DNA from: Vitis vinifera
Taxonomy: Eukaryota; Streptophyta; Magnoliopsida; Vitales; Vitaceae
Length of the DNA: 64,000 nt
Direction: 5' to 3'
Assembly (NCBI RefSeq): GCF_030704535.1
Contig: NC_081818.1
Coordinates: forward strand, 20,873,501-20,937,500
In this document: positions 49,308-60,888 of the stretch, piece by piece
Numbering within the stretch: the stretch's first letter is position 1
How the letters are laid out: the number at the start of each line of letters is the position of its first letter
Position numbers and translations under genes: made by a program
The notes under the pieces: model-generated
Database searches by the model: none
Told to the model about the DNA's origin: nothing
Seen by the model: only the letters and a program-made list of their open reading frames with translations

Positions 49308-52300
49308 ATGGAGGTTCAAGTTCCAGACAAGCAGAAGAGGCTTCGGAGGCTGCGATGCTCTGTTCAGAACTACGACTGGGGCCGGCTCGGCTCGGAATCG
49401 ACTGTGGCCAGGCTGTTTTCCATGAATTCCGGGGCGGAGGTTCAGTTGGATAAGCCTTATGCGGAGTTGTGGATGGGAACTCACGAGTCTGGGCCCTCTT
49501 TCCTGATTGGAGAGGGGAAGTCTCGGACTCTGAAGTCGTGGATTTCGGAGAACCCTAATGTGCTTGGGGATGAGGTTGTCGAGAAGTGGGGTTCTGACCT
49601 GCCTTTCTTGTTTAAGGTATGATTTTTCAGTTCGTTTGTTCTAGTTGAGTTCGGTGTAAATTTGTGGTTTTGATTTGACAGGATGTTTGTTCTTGGGAAT
49701 TCGGAGAGTTTTCAAAAGTGTTGTCGATGAAAGCGACGAAGATTTTGAATCGAAAAAACAATCATTTTATTGATTTTTTCGAAGTGTTTTTGGAAACAAA
49801 ATTTAAATGGAAAAAGCAGAAAATAGAAAAAAATTCGATTTTTTTGTTTAAACTCGTCTGCGAATAAAATGATCTTTTGAAGTTGTGTTTTTTGAAACAA
49901 AATTTCAATGGAAAAAGCAGAAAAGAGGGAAATTCTCGATTTTTTCTTTTTAAAAAATCGTCTGCGAGAAAATTTCCATTTTTCTCTGAACTTTGAGCCG
50001 CAAGTTTCGAAATTGTCATTATTGGTTTGCTGCACAAAATTTCAAATTTTTAAAATTTTAATATTGGGTATTTAAAAGGTTTATTTATTTATTTATTTTG
50101 GCGAATAATTATAGGCTTCGAACTATGGAGGAACCTTAAAATTTGAAATTGTCATTATTGGTCGTGTACATTGTTGTAGGATTTGATAGTTGGGTGTGTT
50201 CCAGGTACTTTCAGTTGCCAAAGCATTATCAATACAGGCTCATCCAGATAAGGAACTGGCGAGGACGCTGCATAAGTTGCAGCCCCATGTTTATAAAGAC
50301 GATAATCACAAGCCGGAGATGGCTTTGGCCATAACAGAGTTCCAGGCCCTTTGTGGGTTTGTCAGTCTTGGGGTAATATACTTATATCCTATTCACTCCA
50401 AGTTGGATAGCTTGGAATTTGATTCTTTTGTAACTAAAAGAACGAATATAAGATAAGAAAAGAGAGGGAAACTCGAGTTTTCTGTAAAGCTACGGATTCT
50501 GTCCCCTAGTGATTGCTGCAGAATTAAGTTAATTTCAACTGGCTACTGAATTGGATGTGAATTTCGTTCCACCCAATATGTACATGTTATTGTTAATTCT
50601 CTGTTCATTCACATGCATCTTTGCCTAAGCTGGATACACCCATCAGAAAATCGAGACATAATTTATAATTTTAGTCATATTAGCACGCCAAATCGCTGGT
50701 CATTTTATTGCACAATGTGAATTGATTTATCTTGCTACTGGGACAAATTTGTGGCTGCCAGTGTAGCAACAATCACAGGGAATTTGTAAATTCTCGAAAC
50801 ATTATGTACTGCATTAATGCACTCTTTTTGCTTACAAGATAAACCCTCCTTGGTGGCAGTATTTTCCCTAATTTGCCCCACCTAGAACCTAGTTACCTCT
50901 GCCAATATGCCTTCCTTTGCAAATTATGTACAAAGCATCTTGAAAGACAAATTCCATGAATCAATGTGTGGTTGATAGAACAGTTTAGGATTGCATAATG
51001 GAGTACTTGTTTATGTGAAATAGGATATTCAAGATTGAGGAACCGGGTAAAATAGGTTTGTTATTAAGCATCTAAAACATCATACCTGGCACATTTTGAA
51101 TGGAATAAAACTTTTCACCTGGAAAGGTTTAGGGTAGTTTTAGTCCATGAGAGATGTGTCTCTTAGAATTTCGCTTCAGGAACTGAAGAATTCTGATTAT
51201 TCATGAGTTCCCTATAGGTCTAGCAGATCTGACATACTCAAGAGTCCTGTATTTCATCTATTACAGTATTCATTTCATTTCATGGCCAAAGAGATTGCAA
51301 CCGTCGTTTCAGTCTTTTAGCTCCTTTTCTCCTTTTTGTTGGATAAGGCTCATAGATATTTAATGCTATTTTCAGTTTCTCCGTATGAATGCATGTAGTG
51401 TATTACAGTATCAAGTGATTAACATAATAAGAATATGGATCATTTTAATCTAAATTACACCTTTCTGTCTGTGGATATGTTCATTCTTCTATCTTACTAC
51501 GATTTACTTGATTCAACTTGTTATATGCTTCTCCAGGAGCTTAAGATTGTGTTAAAGGACGTTCCTGAGATTGTGGAAGTAGTTGGCAGTGCAGATGCAA
51601 ATCAGGTTTTAGATGTTAGTGAGGAAGATGGGAAGGAGAAAGTAAAATCGGTTCTGCAGTCAATTTTCACTCAACTTATGTCAGCTAACAAAGAGATGGT
51701 TTCCAAAATAATCACCAAATTGAAAATTCGTCTTCAAATGGAAAGTCAGGTAAGCTAGTTTTTATTATTCTTAGATTTTTCTGTTTATCATAATCATAAC
51801 GGTGCACATTAATGATTCAAATGGATTAAGCTAACAAACTTCTATTCTGGCATTACCAAGAAATTACATCCTTTGAAATCATTGAGAAAAGATTGTAATG
51901 GAAAGCATAGTTCTGGTTACTAATACCCTATAAGGAAGAAGATAGAATTTAAATTTAGAGTAAATGATAAATACTTATACATCATTAGGAATTAGGACAT
52001 TATACTAATATTTTTTAAGTCCGAAAATTGGTTTCTTTGAATGTAATTGAAAACTGAACTCACTCTCTTGGTGGAGAGTTCAGAAAATTGTGAACTGAAA
52101 TTTAATTACATATGGAGTTGTGGAATAAGAGTACAGGCCTCTAACACTCCAAGAATCAGGACCTATAATAGGATTGAATATTCCCATATCATAGTACTTA
52201 TGGGGGAGGGCTATATCCATTGTCTTGCCGTGGGCCTGAGTGTTCCCTTTATTGATATATCCTAGTATCTTGGGAAAAAAAAAAAAGGAAAAAAGGGAAA

Positions 52301-53476
52301 AAAAAATCTCAAAGTTGCCTCATGGTTGAAGGCTATGGCCATTGCTTGATTAGGCAGTTATGTAGCAGGCTGCGCATAGCCTGTCAGCCTTGTGTTCACA
52401 GTTTTTCACTTAAATGTGGTTAATTGAGCTTCAAAACATTTGAGGGAGCTCCATTGTAAACTTTTGTGGTGTTTGCTGCATGCCTATGAGTTCTTAAACA
52501 ATGCCTTCCTCTTTTTCCTTTTTATTTATTTTTATTTTTATCCTTCCATATTCATGCTCATTGCTTGATAGCTCCTCCCATTTCAAATCAGGTGAGGCAG
52601 TTGACGGATAAGGAACAACTGGTACTGCGGCTAGAAAAGCAATATCCTGGGGATGTGGGTGTCATATCAGCATTCTTTTTTAATTATGTGAAGCTTAATC
52701 CTGGTGAAGCATTGTATCTGGGGGCAAATGAACCCCACGCGTATCTCTATGGTGAATGCATTGAATGTATGGCAACTTCAGACAATGTTGTGCGTGCTGG
52801 CCTTACTCCCAAGCACCGGGATGTTCAAACACTCTGTTCCATGCTCACATACAAGCAGGTAAAGAGTCATTCAAACATATGGAACTTAATAATGTTCTCA
52901 TTTTTGGGTTCTTGATTCAATCCTCTGTTTCAATTGGACTACAGAGGTCCTGTGTTTGTCAAACTTCATGCATCTTGTGTATACTGAATTACAATGATAC
53001 TGGAAACTATACATAGTCACTGGTGTCCATTGGAAACTATGCATCAGTGGTTTGCCATCTAGCTGATATGGCATAATATATAATTTTATATATATAATTA
53101 GTTTAAAGTTGACGTTATAACGAAGGTTTTTAATTTGCATTGATCGTATGCTTTAAATGTTTGTATGCAGGGCTTTCCTGAAATCCTCCAAGGAGTTCCT
53201 TTAAACCCATATACCAGAAGGTACCTACCTCCTTTTGATGAGTTTGAGGTGGATTGCTGCAGTCTTCCAAAGGGGGCGTCAGCCATGTTTCCTGCAGTAG
53301 AAGGCCCCTCCATTTTTGTGGTGACAGTTGGAGAGGGAACTGCGCATGTGGGGGCATGTGAAGAGCAGGTTGGTGAGGGTGATGTTCTGTTTGCACCTGC
53401 GGACACAGAAATTAGTTTTGGGACTTCAACCCAGTTGAACCTCTATAGGGCAGGTGTGAACAGCAGGCTGTTTTGA
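49308..53476 (+). CDS. PMI: Mannose-6-phosphate isomerase (type I PMI), five exons
   Basis: Exons 49308-49616, 50205-50372, 51537-51749, 52592-52858 and 53171-53476 are all phase 0 and give 420 codons plus stop. The cupin-fold enzyme interconverts fructose-6-phosphate and mannose-6-phosphate in the cytosol. It feeds GDP-mannose for ascorbate and for glycan and GPI synthesis. Type I signatures are QNYDWG (20-25), [14 protein letters not shown] (51-64) and the zinc ligands Q114 and H116 (SIQAHPDKE), E141 (HKPEMA) and H279 (GANEPHAY). R298 in [11 protein letters not shown] is the substrate-side arginine of the family. All are intact. Length and the five-exon structure fit plant PMI1/PMI2. Confidence 0.95.
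49784..49985. repeat. Tandem duplication of ~101 bp in PMI intron 1
   Basis: Two adjacent units start at about 49784 and 49885. Both contain GAAACAAAATTT-AATGG, then AAAAGCAGAAAA, then TCGATTTTTT, then a TCGTCTGCGA block. They have diverged by substitutions and short A/T-run changes. Confidence 0.7.
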
Positions 53477-55154
53477 GCTATGGGAGTCGGCATACATCAG
53501 CCAGCGCCCTGCAATATGTATTGCTGTGTTTATGAATATGTGTATTATGTACCTGTATGTAATGTCGCCCTTATAACTAATAATATTCAGAGTCACGTCA
53601 CAGTAATAAGAGAAGAGTTTCCATTCTGAGATGATAAGGCCTAGTGATCTATGTGCCCAATCTGTTTCTTTTCGTTTCCTAGGAAACAAACAAATTGCCG
53701 AGTGACTTTTGGAAGATGGTAAGAGACAGATGAAGGCGGATGAGTACTGGAATTTAGGTGCACAAGAAAATATGGATGATTTTTTATCTCTTGGGAATGG
53801 ATAGATTCTTGACCATGGTCCCGCTGGTTCCTCTCGGACAGCTGTTGGATGTACTCTCACCTCTTCTAGTTTGAGCAAGTATATGGGAAGCCTTTTTCCA
53901 ACCAAAGGCTATTTAATTCTTCTTGTAGAACTCTGATTTTTACTTTGTTAAAGGAGTATTTAAAAATTAAAGAAAATTGTATAACATAGTATCCATAGCA
54001 AAAAAATATTTTCTAAATAAGGGGTGCAATTTTGAAGGTTGGTGCGGTCCAACCTAACATTTGGGAACCAACCCAACATCCAATATTTGGATATATGAAG
54101 GGATTTGAAGTCCTTAATATTCTTATAATATTTATAGTGTATATTGTTTTATAAAATAATATTTTGTTATTTTTTTAAAAAAATATTAAACAATAATTAG
54201 TAGTAATTTTTTTGAATAAATTTATATTTTTAATATTTAAAAAAACATTCACAATTAAATAAAATTAAAAAGATAAATATAAAAATTTAAAAGTGAAAAG
54301 ATAACAATTTTTTTAAATAAAATTAATAAGATAAATGATGATACATTTAATATTAAAGTTATAATTTATTTAATTCAAATATATTCTAAAAAAATCAATG
54401 ATTATGTATATATGATTTTTTTAATATGTATATTTCTTGTATTTAATTATTATATAAATGATGTTAAAAAAATTATTAAGATTTTTATACTTTTATTAAT
54501 AAAATAAATAAAATATAAAATAAAAATAATTAGAATTAATTAATTATTTTTTTTAATAATAAACTTTAACATATTTGTTATAAACATATATTAACAATCA
54601 AACAAAAACAAGAGACAAATATGTTCGTTTCCTCTTGGAACCCCAAGATTCCTCTTAATCTAAACTAATTACCAGTCACACCCCATGAGAAAATAGAAAT
54701 GGAAAAGGAAACATCACAACACTGGACTTCACTTCTTCATTCCTAACTCCCATATCTAATTATAATCCACAGGTAGAATGGGAGATGAAATTCATTTCCC
54801 ATTCCCATTTCTTATTTCTTATTCCAGCCCATATTGACTTGTGAGGACCAACTAACCTGGAAGGGAGAAGCAACCGCTGGCACAAGGCCCAAATATTTTT
54901 GCAGCATTATGAGAGCAGATCATTCATAGGAGAACAAGCTTCACTTCTTAGAAAGTATATGGTTATAGAACCAAAACATTTTTCATGATGGAAGGGAACA
55001 CACCAAAATGGAATAAAACTTCAAAAATGTTTCAGCTTCCTGTGTAAAACACAATCCACTCTGACTCAAAATTTTTAAATAATACCACCTATTCAATGCA
55101 ATTGTAGAGAATGATAGAAAAAAAATAACAGCATCAAAACTCTGAACAGCTCCT
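53477..55154. other. Convergent intergenic region between PMI and eS7
   Basis: The first ~150 bases are likely PMI 3' UTR, with an AATAAT hexamer at about 53579. From about 54019 a repeat left end (AAGGGGTGCAATTTTGAAGG, then GGTGCGGTCCAACC) leads into about 550 bases of very AT-rich sequence. The ORF at 53426-53905 on the minus strand is an antisense artefact of PMI exon 5 and its UTR. Confidence 0.55.
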
Positions 55155-57970
55155 TCAAGCCTCCGTAAGCGGATACTCAAACACTACATCTTTCCCAGAA
55201 AGCTTCCTGTAAACTCCGGCAAATGTCTCCAGCTTGTACTCGGTGTTGTTCCGCTCCTTGGGATCCAAGAAAATCTGCCACCAGTCACAGAGAACCCATT
55301 AGAACAAATCAGAAAGAAATGGAATGTAGAAGTGAAAGAACACAAGTAAATCAATTATCAAAATTGTTTTTCAAAGCTTCCATTTACTAAAAGGGTTGCA
55401 ATTACCTTGATAATTTTGGACCCATCCAATCGGTATCTGATACGTTTACCAACAATCTCAGCAGGGTATACAATATCCTCAAGCATGGCTTCATGCACAG
55501 ATGTAAGAGTGCGAGAGCGAGGTCGCTGAACGGCAGAACCTTTCTTTGGTGGCCGCACTATCCTTCGGGTGGCAATCAAAACAACCTCCTGCAGGATGAT
55601 TAGATAAACAATCGATATCATCAATGCAAATCAAACTTAAACTACACAACTGCTTATGAGTTTACTTGCAAATTCCAATTGATGCAACACATTTACACAG
55701 CACATTAAGTGAATGAAATGCAATTTAAAAAAAAAAACTGATTTACAATGGAAGACATGCAGGAAAAATGAAGTCCTGGAAAAGAATTTATGGGTAGGAC
55801 TGTCCCTAAAATTAAGCCAAGTGCAGAATAGCAACAAAGGCGACTTAAATTAATTACAAGATAAAAAAAGCATGTTTTCATCTCCTATCATCTGGAAACT
55901 TCTGTGTTGATTCATTAACTTTATATGCATACTATGTCTATGGTTTTTTCCCAAACCTGGTATTTTGATAACTTTAAATAAATTGGAAAATGGAATTGTA
56001 AACAAGAAAAATATTTACCTATACTTTAAATTCCCACTATGATAGTCTGTTTTGGAGGGAAGAGATTGACATTTTGTCTTACTTGAGAAACAAGTTCCCT
56101 TGAGTTACAAGACAAGTTAAAATTCATAGAAATGAAATATTACCTTCCCACTGAATTTTTTCTCAAGCTCCCTAACAAGCTTAAGGTGAATTTTGCGGTA
56201 ACCTTTCCTCAACCTGTAGGGAACATGAACAACAATGGCCTTGCGATTTCCTGAAATATCAATTTGACTGCAGAGCAAACAAAAGAAAAGTCACCTCATC
56301 AAGAGTAAATGAGAATAGCCAATCCAAAAAATTGAACAAACCCATGCAGTATTGTTTCTTACGATGCTGAATTTATGAAAAGGTCTTTCAGATCACTTTT
56401 TAGCTCTGGGACCGTATTTTCCAAATCAAACAATGCCTGCAGACACATGAAGAATTAGAATTCTTGCAGATGAATAATAAGAAAAATGAGGTACATATGA
56501 AAATGGCTACATAAAAAACCTGTGCAACTGTCTCCTCAAATTCAGAGGGTTCAGCACCCTTGTCCTTTTGAATTTTCCTGCTTGCAGAGTACATCTTGAC
56601 AGATCTGGTTCGTAGTAGCAATAAGTTAGGTCTACAACTTGGATAATAGTTAATAGTCAATACAAGTTCATCAAGACAAGTATCATCCTTAGATGACGAG
56701 GTATCTTTTTATCTTGACATTACTTTTAAGAATGACAAACATCCTTAGCAAGAGTTACTAGCTAAAATAACAAGAACATAGTAAAGCGAGATTGGAAGGT
56801 TTGTAAATCCATTAATTTGAAGTAGCTACACAATGAAATACCTAACTGCAATTCCGTTATATGGAAAAGAAAATAAAATGAGATTTGGAGGATTCTTGAA
56901 ATGATAGATACACAGGAAGCTATTAGTGGGTTATTAAAGCAGTAATGCAATGGGATTAACCAAAGCTGACAATAAAATTGGACCATTTCTGCATATATGT
57001 TAGAAAGTAAGATGATCTAAAGACACAAAACCCATCCCCAATCATTAGAAGCAAACACTGATGCAATTATTAGGTGACGTATTTTCAAGTCTAATGATCA
57101 CATAACGAAATTTGATGCCAGCCAAACAAACCAAAATTGTGATATACATTAACAACAATGAATTGCATATGCATATATTAAGGTTAAGATGGTGCTACTT
57201 CATACTCCAATTGCCAAGACCTAGAGTAATTTTAAAAGCAACTTCAGTTCCAGATTAAGCGAGCATTTAGAAGTTGAAGGTATATAGCCATCTTCTGCAT
57301 TGGGCTATTGCAGAAAAAACAGCCATTGCCCTCATGCTCCATTTTCTTGATGAGAAAAAAGTAGGCAACCAGAAAGAATGGAGACCACAAACTTGAGGTT
57401 TTAATCCTCAATGCCCCGAAAAAGAGAAAAAAGACACAACTTCAATGCCCCCAATAAAAATATGCGCCATAGTTGCAAGAACACAAGAAACTCATCACTA
57501 AAACAAGATGGGCTCATTTCAAATGCCATTAAAAACACACTAAAAACCTGTTAAAGCTTCTAAATTATACGTTCATTTGTTTAGTCCAGTACTCTGCCAA
57601 ACAGTAGAATAAAAACTATGCAAGCTTAAAATCTTTACAAAATCCCAGTTTCCCGCAACAACCCAAAAGACCCAATCAAAAACCCAGGTGGAGAAAAAGC
57701 CTCTCCTTCCTTACCTAACCCAATATGAAAACCATCCATCCCTCTGTCCATTCTCATAGTACATAATATGGGGAAAAGAAAGAAGACAAACTTTTCATAT
57801 ACAATATTCGTCAAACCAACACATAAGATCTAAGAAAGTGAGAAGGAAAGAAGCACAGAGACTGACCGCTGCGGTGGAAGGGCGGTGCGCCGGTACCCAG
57901 GGGGGAGCTCCGCTGCTTGCTGTGTGGCTACGGCGGCTGTGAGAAACGAGAGAGGGATATAGGGTTTCTT
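55155..57970 (-). CDS. RPS7: 40S ribosomal protein eS7 (RPS7), six exons including a leader exon
   Basis: A non-coding leader exon ends at 57867 (about 57970-57867, GCG|GTCAGT). Coding exons are 56594-56520, 56436-56363, 56267-56144, 55588-55406 and 55274-55155, joined in phase to 191 codons plus stop. The transcript's exon 2 begins at 56604, ten bases before the ATG. The protein starts [20 protein letters not shown], has the basic core [20 protein letters not shown] and [20 protein letters not shown], and ends [11 protein letters not shown], all typical of plant eS7. It is a component of the small ribosomal subunit in the cytosol. The 1.26-kb leader intron is usual for strongly expressed plant housekeeping genes. 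Confidence 0.96.
57960..57967 (-). promoter_or_regulatory. Telo-box (AAACCCTA) of the eS7 promoter
   Basis: AAACCCTA on the minus strand lies just upstream of the leader exon, with a TATA-like CATATATG at 57976-57983 further upstream. Telo-boxes are characteristic of plant ribosomal-protein and other translation-related promoters and help coordinate them in dividing cells. Confidence 0.65.
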
Positions 57971-58065
57971 CCTCTCATATATGAGTACCACTCTTCACTA
58001 TATTTTCATAAAATTACAACATGACCCCTAAATTTTTCAAAATTTCTAAACCTGCATCAAACTAG

Positions 58066-58180
58066 TAGGGCTGCGTGGGTTGAGTCCAACCCGAACCGAA
58101 AAATCCAAGCTCTCAGCCCAATCAAAGGTGGGTTGGGCTGGATTGAGGCTTCAACAACCTAGCTCAGTAAAGATTGAACT
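58066..58180. repeat. Fragment of the GGGTTGGGCTGG-type dispersed repeat
   Basis: TAGGGCTGCGTGGGTTGAGTC followed by inverted GGTTGGGCTGGATTGAG-like text resembles the ends seen at 3523 and 54019. The right border was not found. Confidence 0.45.
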
Positions 58181-58489
58181 TATGTATATATATACTTATT
58201 AATTGTAGCATTATAACTTCTATTACATACAACATGAGAATTAAACTTGAAGTCAATGAGGTATTATATGAAGTGAAAAATGGATCAACACTTGTAATAA
58301 TGATAAATTTATAAGAAACCCTAGTTTATATTGATATAAATTTTTATTATATCAAATTTTTTTAGAATGAAGCAAACATGGTATGTTCTTAGCATGACTG
58401 TATGAAAATGTGTGTGAATGTGATCAAAACGTAAGTTAGGACTTACAAGACATGGTGTAACCATGTACTCTTTTACAATGATGAAAATA

Positions 58490-59060
58490 TTGATAATTTT
58501 GAATATATAGATATTTCGATTTTACAGATATATCAAAGATATATGAGCAGATATTTTGAAAAAAAAATATCAATAAGCCTAAAATTTATTAAAATTCATG
58601 GAAATGTAAGAAAAACCTTATAAAAACATAATTAGAAATATAATAAATATTTTAAAATTGTTTTGTTGAAGAATTTGATATATATATATATATATATATA
58701 TAATATAATTTATCATATATGATAATAATATCATATGCATCAATAAAAAATATGAATTTTATAAGTGTATATTTATTATTAAATTACATCAAATATTATT
58801 TTAGAATAATATGGTGATATTTGATTATAATATGTCTAATATAAAAATTATAATTCATTTAATTCAATTGTATTAAATGATATAAAATAAATTGTGATAT
58901 ATGTATAATTTTTTAATATTTAAGTAATCTCTTAATAATATTAAAAACACTATGAACAACAATTATTATGATATTTTTTATATTTTTTGCAAGCAATCAA
59001 ATGAAATTTTTTGATTTAATTATAAAATAATTATAATTAATTTGTTCTCTAAAATATTCT
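58490..59060. repeat. Decayed relative of the 34640 hAT element, left half
   Basis: The text GAATATATAGATATTTCGAT, TTTACAGATATATC and a later CAGATATTTTG block line up with the left subterminal region of the 34640 element. There, the ATATCGG motifs correspond to ATATTTC/ATATATC here. AT-rich sequence with a (TA)n at about 58679-58702 follows. TIRs and TSD are no longer visible. Confidence 0.45.
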
Positions 59061-59261
59061 TTTAATATTTTATTTATGTGATGACTTTGAATATATATAT
59101 TTTTGGTGCAATATATTTAATAAGGGGCAAGTTTGCCCTAGTGCTAGGCTAAGTTTTAGGCTTAAGGTTTTTTGTTTGAGGTTTGAGCCCCCTTAAGAGC
59201 AAAAATTAAAAGGCAATTTTGAGCCGTAGCCCATGTTGATTTTTCCTCAAAATTTTAGTAA

Positions 59262-59588
59262 GGCTATGTTTGGTTCCCAGAAAATTTGAAGAAAAATATA
59301 AGGAAAAGAAAATATAAAAGAAAAAGTGAAGGAAAGAAAAAGTGAAGGAAAATAAAAAAATAGATTAAAAGTTGATAAATTATTTTTTTTTGTTACTTCA
59401 AACTCATTTTGTTTATTTTAACTCATTAATATAAAGATTAAATAATTTAAAAATATATAAGCTTTTAATTAGTTTTAATTATATTTGATTTTCTTTGATA
59501 TTTTTCATATGACAATCAAACATGAAAAAATCATTTTCTTTTACATTTTTTTTCTTTCCTTAGTATTTTCCGGGAACCAAACATAACC
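59262..59588. mobile_element. Tourist-like (PIF/Harbinger) MITE, 327 bp
   Basis: The left end is GGCTATGTTTGGTTCCC and the minus-strand right end is GGTTATGTTTGGTTCCC (16 of 17). A TAA duplication flanks it at 59259-59261 and 59589-59591. It is the same family as 24273-24600 and better preserved. Confidence 0.93.
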
Positions 59589-59690
59589 TAAGTGTTTCTA
59601 ATATCTTTAATACTTAAAAGATAAAAAATTTCAAATCTTAAAAAGAGTAGAAACGGTTTTTAAAATTACTGTCAAACACACTCTAATTCG

Positions 59691-59959
59691 TTAACAGCTT
59701 TCAAGAATCCAAATAAACGACTCCGGTGATGAATCCTTACAATCAGAAGTTTCAAAATGAACAACAACCAGATGATTCTTTGTCCTTTTTCTCTCAGTAA
59801 GGCCACCACCTAAACTTGGATGCTCGGTGAGCCATGTCACTGGAGAATAGTCCAGCTGAATAAAAGAAAATGGAAATGCCAATGAAGATGTTGAGTACAA
59901 TAACTCATACCGTCCATGATATTCAACCACAAGGTCTGGATATGGGGGAAAAATGGCAC
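59691..59959 (-). CDS. Uncharacterised terminal exon candidate
   Basis: After an acceptor-like GTGCACAG (59964-59960), an open frame reads IFPPYPDLVVEYHGRYELLY, continues through a phenylalanine-rich and then charged stretch (GGGLTERKRTKNHLVVVHFE) and stops at 59691. Its composition looks like real protein. I do not recognise the family. It lies about 310 bp downstream of the alpha/beta-hydrolase stop, on the same strand. It could be an alternative last exon of that gene, the end of another gene, or a gene fragment. Confidence 0.35.
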
Positions 59960-60272
59960 CTGTGCACTTGCATCATATCATCCCTGTACCAAATCCAACT
60001 ATTTCAGAAATTTATTCAAAAAAACTGACCAAAAAAGTATGTTTAGGAGCACTCATTTAACAGTGATAATGTTTTATCTGACTAAGCCATGAAACAATTT
60101 GTTCTCATTTTTGTAGTGAAATCAACATGCAGTGCCTCAAGCTCCCAAAAATTCTCTCTGGAAGAATAAAATAAAATAGTACAGAAGCCTTCAGATCTTG
60201 CCATGGTCTCTCCTTGACATGGGTGACTTGGCGTAGTAACCAGTGGCCAAATCTGTACTTAACACATCAAGG

Positions 60273-60824
60273 TCATATCAAGTGCTGTTTGTTTAAACCA
60301 TTTAACCATGATAAGATTACTTCTGCGCCTTTCTCCCATGAACAATCCAACATCATGTCATGGGCAACCCCTTCAATGCAGACTGGTGAGACGCCATAAA
60401 ACTTCCCTGTTTCACGGAGTCCTTCAGAATCCTGAAAACATAAGTCTTTGTAAAAAATTTTGAAGGATAACCATGGATTAATTCATCAAACAGAAAGCAT
60501 TAATGGTCCATAAATATTTCATGGACAACTTAATGCAAGCCATAGTGGAATAGCATATATCAAAAACAGTAACAACACATAAATTGGCTCTCCAATTCAT
60601 AGAAGATGGAGATACATAATGGTACTGTGTAGAATCACACCATAAATTTGATGTGGAAGGACATCTGTTAAGCAATAGAGCTTACCACAATGAAGTCATC
60701 ATTTGCACCCACCACAAGAACTTCAATAGAAGATTTTGGCACAGAAGGAACAGGAAGGGATGCATTAAGTTTCCTCAGATCAAATAATGTCATCCTTGAA
60801 CTTTCCTTCATTAGCTCTTGATAA
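60273..60824 (-). CDS. Alpha/beta-hydrolase superfamily protein, last two exons (partial)
   Basis: Exons 60824-60686 and 60431-60273 join in phase. They read YQELMKESSRMTLFDLRKLN, then VLVVGANDDFIV, then DSEGLRETGKFYGVSPVCIE, then GVAHDMMLDCSWEKGAEVIL, and stop at 60273. GANDDFIV carries the acid and GVAHDMML the histidine of the catalytic triad. The nucleophile-elbow serine and the N-terminal half are not in the window. Upstream (higher coordinates) the sequence becomes repeats to the window edge, so the rest of the gene lies beyond 64000 or has been cut off. The substrate is unknown; the family includes plant lipase-like proteins of plastid or cytosol. Confidence 0.82.
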
Positions 60825-60888
60825 CTGAGAAAACAGTAGTAGTTAAAAACTTTAGGTTCTTATGTTCCAATGATAAAATGCACGCACG

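Noticed and set aside
53426..53905. 159-codon minus-strand ORF, one of the longest single-frame ORFs
   Set aside because: It overlaps the end of PMI exon 5 and its 3' UTR in antisense, with no family resemblance.
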